From contig JACGXE010000015.1 in assembly GCA_014138095.1 (NCBI GenBank), positions 40,338 through 104,337 on the forward strand: a stretch of DNA of 64,000 nucleotides, written 5' to 3'. The notes under the pieces were generated by a model. That model worked only from the letters and a program-made list of their open reading frames with translations. It did not search any database and had not been told where the DNA came from. Source of the DNA: Ochrobactrum sp. RH2CCR150 (GTDB taxonomy: Bacteria; Pseudomonadota; Alphaproteobacteria; Rhizobiales; Rhizobiaceae). This document shows positions 60,245-64,000 of this stretch, one piece after another. Within the stretch, counting starts at the first letter, position 1. Every line of letters begins with the position of its first letter. Made by a program: the position numbers and the translations under genes.

Positions 60245-61837
60245 TCAACTTGCGCGCTTCACCTTCAACTCGCGATCGATCGTGTTTTCGGTAACCCCTT
60301 CACTGCGCAAAATATGCTTCCGGATTTTACCGCTCGATGTCTTCGGAAGAGATTCCAAAATCCGCACATAGCGCGGCACCATAAAGCGGGGTAGGCGGCC
60401 TGCAAGAAAATCCAGCAACTCTTCGGCGACAATTTCTTGTCCGTCCACCGGCGTTACGGCGATAAGGACTTCATCTTCGCTCAATTCGCTTGGGACTGCG
60501 ATAGCCGCGCATTCCTTGACGCTGTCGTGGAAAAGCACTTCAGCCTCTAACGCAAAGGAGGAGATATTCTCACCGCGCCGCCGGATGACGTCTTTCAGGC
60601 GATCAACGAAGAAATAAACGCCGTTTTCATCCTTACGAAAACTGTCTCCGGTGTGAAACCAGCCATTGCGCATGGCTTCGACAGTGGCTTTCGGATTGTT
60701 GTAATAGGCTTTCATCAAAGCCCAGGGGCGGTCGGAGCGAATGACAAGTTCACCAGCCGTGCCATCCGGCACTTCGATGTCGTTTTCGTCAACGACGCGC
60801 AACTGATACCAGGGGCGCGGCTTTCCCGCGATACCCTTTTGCGTAATGCCGGGTCCAGCAACAAGCGGACTGGCTATCTCGGTCATGTTGTAGATGGTCC
60901 ACGCTTCCACGCCAAATCTCTCGGCGAACAATGGGCCGTCTTCGCCAAATGGCGTGATGAATGCACGGCGTAGCGGGTGATTGTGATCATCCGATGAAAC
61001 CGGTTGTTTCAGAAGGAAGCTGGCCATCACACCCAGCAACAGACAGTAGGTCGAGTTCGTTTCCCGCACCGCCTGCCAGAAATGCTGCGTTTTGAACTCG
61101 CGCATCATGCCGATGGAAAGGCCGCGCGCCAGCATCGCATAGACATAAAGCGTGGAACCGCAATGAAAGATCGGACCGCAAATCATGCAGCGATCCGTTT
61201 CATCGACGCAGTCAAAGGCGTCCGGACCCATCGTATAAAGCTGCACATAAGAGGTTACGACGCCCTTGGCATTGCCAGTCGTGCCAGAGGTGTACATGAT
61301 AGCCAGCGTGTCCCACGGCTCAATCGGCGCGTCGAGAACAAGTTCGGTCTCGCTGACGGTTTCAACATCGATCAGAGGCAGGATTTCCACGCTAGCGACT
61401 GCGCAGTCAGCTGTACCCTCGACGACAAGAACTTTACGCAGTTTGCCCGGAGCGATATCTCGCAAACGTTCCACGAGGTCGACATGTGCGATCATCAACG
61501 GTGCATCCGCGTCATCCAGAATGTGTTCCAGCGGGCGCCCGAGGGCTGCGGTGTTGATCGGCACATAGACCGCGCCGATATAATTGATGGCGAACCAGGT
61601 GGTGAGTAGGTCCGGCCCGTTGCCCATAAAACAAAGCACGTGATCGCCGCGTTTTACGCCATGGGATTGCAGCGTTGCCGCGCGCTGGCGAACGCGGTCC
61701 CGGGTTGTATTGTAATCCCATTCTGTCGATGGCCAAAAATGCACGAATGGTGCTGTGGGGCGCTCCGCTGCATATTGATCGAGAAGATATCGCAACACGG
61801 AATGGTTGCGGTCGAGCGCACGCTGGTCTGGCGTCAT
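60245..61837 (-). CDS. AMP-forming acyl-CoA ligase (CaiC-like)
   Basis: This 530-residue ANL-superfamily ligase has the P-loop MYTSGTTGNAKGVV near residue 180, YNMTEIASP, the adenylate motif GWFHTGDSFRKDENG and the C-terminal PKTSSGKIRKHIL with the catalytic lysine. Overall it resembles CaiC-type ATP-dependent carnitine/crotonobetaine CoA ligases, but substrate is not assignable. AGGAGGA precedes ATG 61837; an upstream in-frame start at 61966 would overlap the palindrome. It is divergent from the enoyl-CoA hydratase gene. Confidence 0.9.
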   Translation of the reverse strand: MTPDQRALDRNHSVLRYLLDQYAAERPTAPFVHFWPSTEWDYNTTRDRVRQRAATLQSHGVKRGDHVLCFMGNGPDLLTTWFAINYIGAVYVPINTAALGRPLEHILDDADAPLMIAHVDLVERLRDIAPGKLRKVLVVEGTADCAVASVEILPLIDVETVSETELVLDAPIEPWDTLAIMYTSGTTGNAKGVVTSYVQLYTMGPDAFDCVDETDRCMICGPIFHCGSTLYVYAMLARGLSIGMMREFKTQHFWQAVRETNSTYCLLLGVMASFLLKQPVSSDDHNHPLRRAFITPFGEDGPLFAERFGVEAWTIYNMTEIASPLVAGPGITQKGIAGKPRPWYQLRVVDENDIEVPDGTAGELVIRSDRPWALMKAYYNNPKATVEAMRNGWFHTGDSFRKDENGVYFFVDRLKDVIRRRGENISSFALEAEVLFHDSVKECAAIAVPSELSEDEVLIAVTPVDGQEIVAEELLDFLAGRLPRFMVPRYVRILESLPKTSSGKIRKHILRSEGVTENTIDRELKVKRAS

Positions 61838-61913
61838 ATTCTGAATTCCTCCTGCCCCGGTCGCAACTAAACCTTCAAAAGAGGGCAGTTGCAAACCTAT
61901 TTGGAATATGCAA

Positions 61914-61929
61914 CATACTCGGTAGTATG
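61914..61929. promoter_or_regulatory. Palindrome CATACT-N4-AGTATG (copy 2)
   Basis: Identical arms to 55873-55888, here extended to ACATACT/AGTATGT (61913-61930), lie between the divergent ligase and enoyl-CoA hydratase genes. Probable second operator of the TetR regulator at 55153. Confidence 0.7.
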
Positions 61930-61958
61930 TCAAAGCGAAAACATCTGGGAGGATGGAA

Positions 61959-62699
61959 ATGGCCATAGTCGATATCCAGCGCGAAGGACCGATTGCGGTG
62001 GTGCGCTATGACCGTGGCGGCAAGGCCAATGCTCTCAATGAAAAAGCGATCAAAGAGCTCATAGAAGCGGCTGACGAGCTGTCGGCGGATGACACTATTC
62101 AGGTCGTTATCATCACGGGTACTGAAAGCCGTTTTTCGGGTGGCGTCGATCTGAAGGACGAAAATCTGTGGCGGAATGGTTCGGACGCTGTTTCTCGTCA
62201 CACGGCCATGTCGCTTGGCGGCGTCATGTGTGATCGGTGGCGGCTGTTGCCGCAAATCACTATTGCAGCTGTCGAAGGTCCAGCCGTCGGCGGGGGCGGT
62301 ATTTTGGCATTGGCGGCGGATTTCCGCGTTATGGCTGAGGGCGCATTCTTTCAGTTTCCGGAAGTTCGTCTGGGCATGACGCTGGGTTGGGGCGGTTTGC
62401 CCCTCCTGTCATCGCTCATCGGGCCGACGCGCGCCAAGCTCGCGCTTTTCACCAATGAGCGGATCGGCGAGCAGGACGCCCTCAAAATGGGGCTGTGCGA
62501 CAAGATTGCGCCCGCGGGTGGCGCGGTCGAAACAGCAAAGCTTTTCGCGCAGACGATCGCTGAATGTCCGCCAATGGCCTTGCGGATGACGAAGAGGGCC
62601 ATTGATCAGGAACACCGCGCCAACTGGGCCGCACCTTATGAAGCTGACCAGTTTTATCTGGCAAGGCTGATTGCGGAAAGCAACAGCCAGTCGAGCTGA
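61959..62699 (+). CDS. Enoyl-CoA hydratase/isomerase (crotonase) family protein
   Basis: This 246-residue crotonase-fold protein has the oxyanion-hole segments SRFSGGVDLKDENL near residue 65 and AVEGPAVGGGGILALAADFRV near residue 105, with the catalytic Glu in FQFPEVRLGMTLGWGG near 135. It hydrates or isomerises an enoyl-CoA. GGGAGG at 61947-61952 fits ATG 61959 rather than the ATG at 61953 that abuts it. It heads a rightward unit that continues into the LIV-type transporter. Confidence 0.88.
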   Translation: MAIVDIQREGPIAVVRYDRGGKANALNEKAIKELIEAADELSADDTIQVVIITGTESRFSGGVDLKDENLWRNGSDAVSRHTAMSLGGVMCDRWRLLPQITIAAVEGPAVGGGGILALAADFRVMAEGAFFQFPEVRLGMTLGWGGLPLLSSLIGPTRAKLALFTNERIGEQDALKMGLCDKIAPAGGAVETAKLFAQTIAECPPMALRMTKRAIDQEHRANWAAPYEADQFYLARLIAESNSQSS

Positions 62700-62728
62700 C
62701 ACCGTTATTATTTGGGAGGAGGAAAACC

Positions 62729-63931
62729 ATGACAATGAAATCAATGATGCTCTCTGGTGCATTTGCCGCAATGATGCTTGCGAGCCCGGCTTTGGCAGAA
62801 CCAGTTAGACTGGGCGTGCTGACAGACATGTCCGGCATGAATTTCGACCTAGCCGGTGAAGGCTCGGTCGTAGCGGCCAAGATGGCTGTGGAGGATTTCG
62901 GTGGCAAGTTGAATGGAGAGCCCATCGAAGTCATCGTTGGCGACCACCAAAACAAGCCGGATATCGGCTCCACATTGGCGCGCAGCTGGATCGACGAGAA
63001 GAACGTCAAAGCCATTATCGATGTGCCGACATCGTCGGTCGCCATGGCTGTTCAAGAGATCACGCGCGATAAGGACGTAGCATTTCTGGCATCCACCGCA
63101 GGTTCTTCGGACCTGACGGGCAAAGCCTGCTCGCCAACCACGGCGCAGTGGACCTGGGACACTTATTCACTCGCCAATGGCACCGGTCGCGCCATGACGC
63201 AGGAGGGCGGTAAGAAGTGGTACTTCATCACTGTTGACTATACGTTCGGTCATGCCCTTGAACGGGATACAACAGAAGCCGTCAAGGCGAGCGGTGGTGA
63301 AGTTGTGGGTTCGGTTCGTCACCCACGTGAAACCACTGACTTCTCGTCTTTCTTGCTCCAGGCGCAAGCATCGGGTGCGGACGTGATTGCTCTTGCAAAT
63401 TCGTCGGGCGATACGATGACGGCGCTCAAGCAGGCCAATGAATATGGCATTGCGCAGGGTGGCCAGAAAATAGCAGGCATGCTGCTGTTTCTCTCCGACG
63501 TCCATAGCGTTGGCCTTGAGACTGCAAAAGGCCTGACACTGACCACCGGCTTTTACTGGGATTATGATGACCAGACCCGCGCCTGGTCGAAGCGCTTCGG
63601 TGAGCGGATGAATGGCAAAATGCCAACGATGGTTCATGCTGGCGTTTATTCCGCTGTCATGAACTATCTCAAGGCGTCCGAGGCGGCAAAGTCCACCAGC
63701 GGCAAGGTAGTGCTCGACAAGATGCGCACGATGGATATCAGTGACTTCTTTGCCCGCAATGCGAAGCTGCGTGCAGACGGTCGTATGGTACACGACATGT
63801 ATCTTGTTCAGGTCAAGTCGCCTGCGGAATCCAAAGGACCGTGGGACTATTACAAGGTTCTTCGCACCATTCCGGGCGACGAAGCGTTCCGTCCGCTCGA
63901 TAAGGGCGGCTGTCCGTTGGTAAAGCAGTAA
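62729..63931 (+). CDS. LIV-type ABC transporter substrate-binding protein
   Basis: This 400-residue exported binding protein (Peripla_BP_6 type) has a signal peptide (LSGAFAAMMLASPALA, cleavage near residue 23), VRLGVLTDMSGMNFDLAGEGSVVAAKMAVEDFGG at the mature N-terminus, and DVPTSSVAMAVQEI. This family binds branched-chain amino acids but also aromatic or other carboxylates, fitting a carboxylate-degrading island. GGGAGGAGG precedes the ATG. Two Cys residues (near residues 132 and 395) could form a disulfide. Confidence 0.9.
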   Translation: MTMKSMMLSGAFAAMMLASPALAEPVRLGVLTDMSGMNFDLAGEGSVVAAKMAVEDFGGKLNGEPIEVIVGDHQNKPDIGSTLARSWIDEKNVKAIIDVPTSSVAMAVQEITRDKDVAFLASTAGSSDLTGKACSPTTAQWTWDTYSLANGTGRAMTQEGGKKWYFITVDYTFGHALERDTTEAVKASGGEVVGSVRHPRETTDFSSFLLQAQASGADVIALANSSGDTMTALKQANEYGIAQGGQKIAGMLLFLSDVHSVGLETAKGLTLTTGFYWDYDDQTRAWSKRFGERMNGKMPTMVHAGVYSAVMNYLKASEAAKSTSGKVVLDKMRTMDISDFFARNAKLRADGRMVHDMYLVQVKSPAESKGPWDYYKVLRTIPGDEAFRPLDKGGCPLVKQ

Positions 63932-63943
63932 GAGGCTGATTTG

Positions 63944-64000
63944 ATGATGGCTTCGACTGGGACTGATGCGGCTCTGCGTGAGGCAGGGCCGTCGGGTTCG
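63944..64000 (+). CDS. Start of the next gene (probable LIV-type transporter component), 3' partial
   Basis: An ATG at 63944, 12 bases after the binding-protein stop and preceded by AGAGG, opens 19 codons (MMASTGTDAALREAGPSGS) to the window edge. The residues are not diagnostic. By position it should be an ABC ATPase or permease of the same importer. Confidence 0.5.
   Translation, partial: MMASTGTDAALREAGPSGS

Noticed and set aside
60245..61837. Carnitine degradation island because the ligase is CaiC-like
   Set aside because: No carnitine dehydrogenase, CaiA/CaiB or betaine genes are present, so the resemblance alone is not enough.

Overview
The window looks like an alphaproteobacterial (Rhizobiales) chromosome, most likely the Brucella/Ochrobactrum group. 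The basis is gene content and style: dense catabolic islands, each with its own ABC transporter and local GntR, LysR, TetR, MerR or DeoR-type regulator, and many ATGA/TAATG start-stop overlaps. This is inference; there is no rRNA or other marker gene here. I saw no tRNA, rRNA, insertion sequence, CRISPR array or phage gene. About 67 protein genes are supported, the first and last cut by the window edges.

Layout. 1-13.0 kb: the 3' end of a GlpD/EryB-type dehydrogenase, then a complete leftward D-apiose catabolic island. It has a RuBisCO-like protein (oiaX/oiaT), oiaK kinase, apnO oxidoisomerase, a ribose-type ABC transporter with a DUF2291 lipoprotein, apsD dehydrogenase and apnL lactonase, with a divergent GntR regulator. 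A 13-bp sequence is shared by both transcription-unit leaders. 13.2-16.6 kb: SDR, EgtE-like PLP enzyme and RidA operon with a divergent LysR. 16.6-21.4 kb: DeoR regulator, NudK-like Nudix hydrolase, DyP peroxidase, UvrD-type helicase. 21.5-24.6 kb: polar amino-acid ABC transporter with an unusual His-rich upstream frame. 24.6-25.2 kb: AT-rich non-coding stretch with structured elements. 25.2-35.4 kb: methyltransferase, LysR/SDR pair, a deformylase-like protein lacking metal ligands, LysR/Old Yellow Enzyme pair, two exported alpha/beta hydrolases, a MerR regulator with a textbook operator plus a CMD-family protein, and another LysR.

35.5-43.9 kb: a second ribose-type ABC operon. One permease is fused to a strictosidine-synthase/SMP-30-like beta-propeller and followed by a separate propeller protein, the ATPase, an AhpD-like protein and a quinone oxidoreductase. 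This is the best candidate for an undescribed system. 44-55 kb: small genes, including a proline-rich protein, iron-permease-like protein, CcdAB toxin-antitoxin, two ArsR/SRPBCC pairs, a trans-sulfuration PLP enzyme, DUF1643, a spermidine-synthase-like protein, ArsC-like reductase, an HbpS-like secreted protein encoded with a histidine kinase and response regulator, and an I78 inhibitor lipoprotein. 55.1-64 kb: a TetR-controlled acyl-CoA degradation island (MaoC hydratase, SDR, thioesterase, thiolase, Fe-alcohol dehydrogenase, CaiC-like ligase, enoyl-CoA hydratase and a LIV-type ABC transporter). Two copies of the palindrome CATACT-N4-AGTATG sit in its two divergent promoter regions.

How the genes work together. 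The apiose island would import the plant branched pentose D-apiose and convert it through apionolactone, apionate, 3-oxo-isoapionate and its 4-phosphate to a C4 sugar phosphate (or to 3-phosphoglycerate plus glycolate). The 35-44 kb operon pairs import with putative lactone or ester processing. The last island activates an imported carboxylate to a CoA thioester and shortens it by a beta-oxidation-like cycle. The theme is use of plant-derived carbon plus handling of reactive electrophiles.
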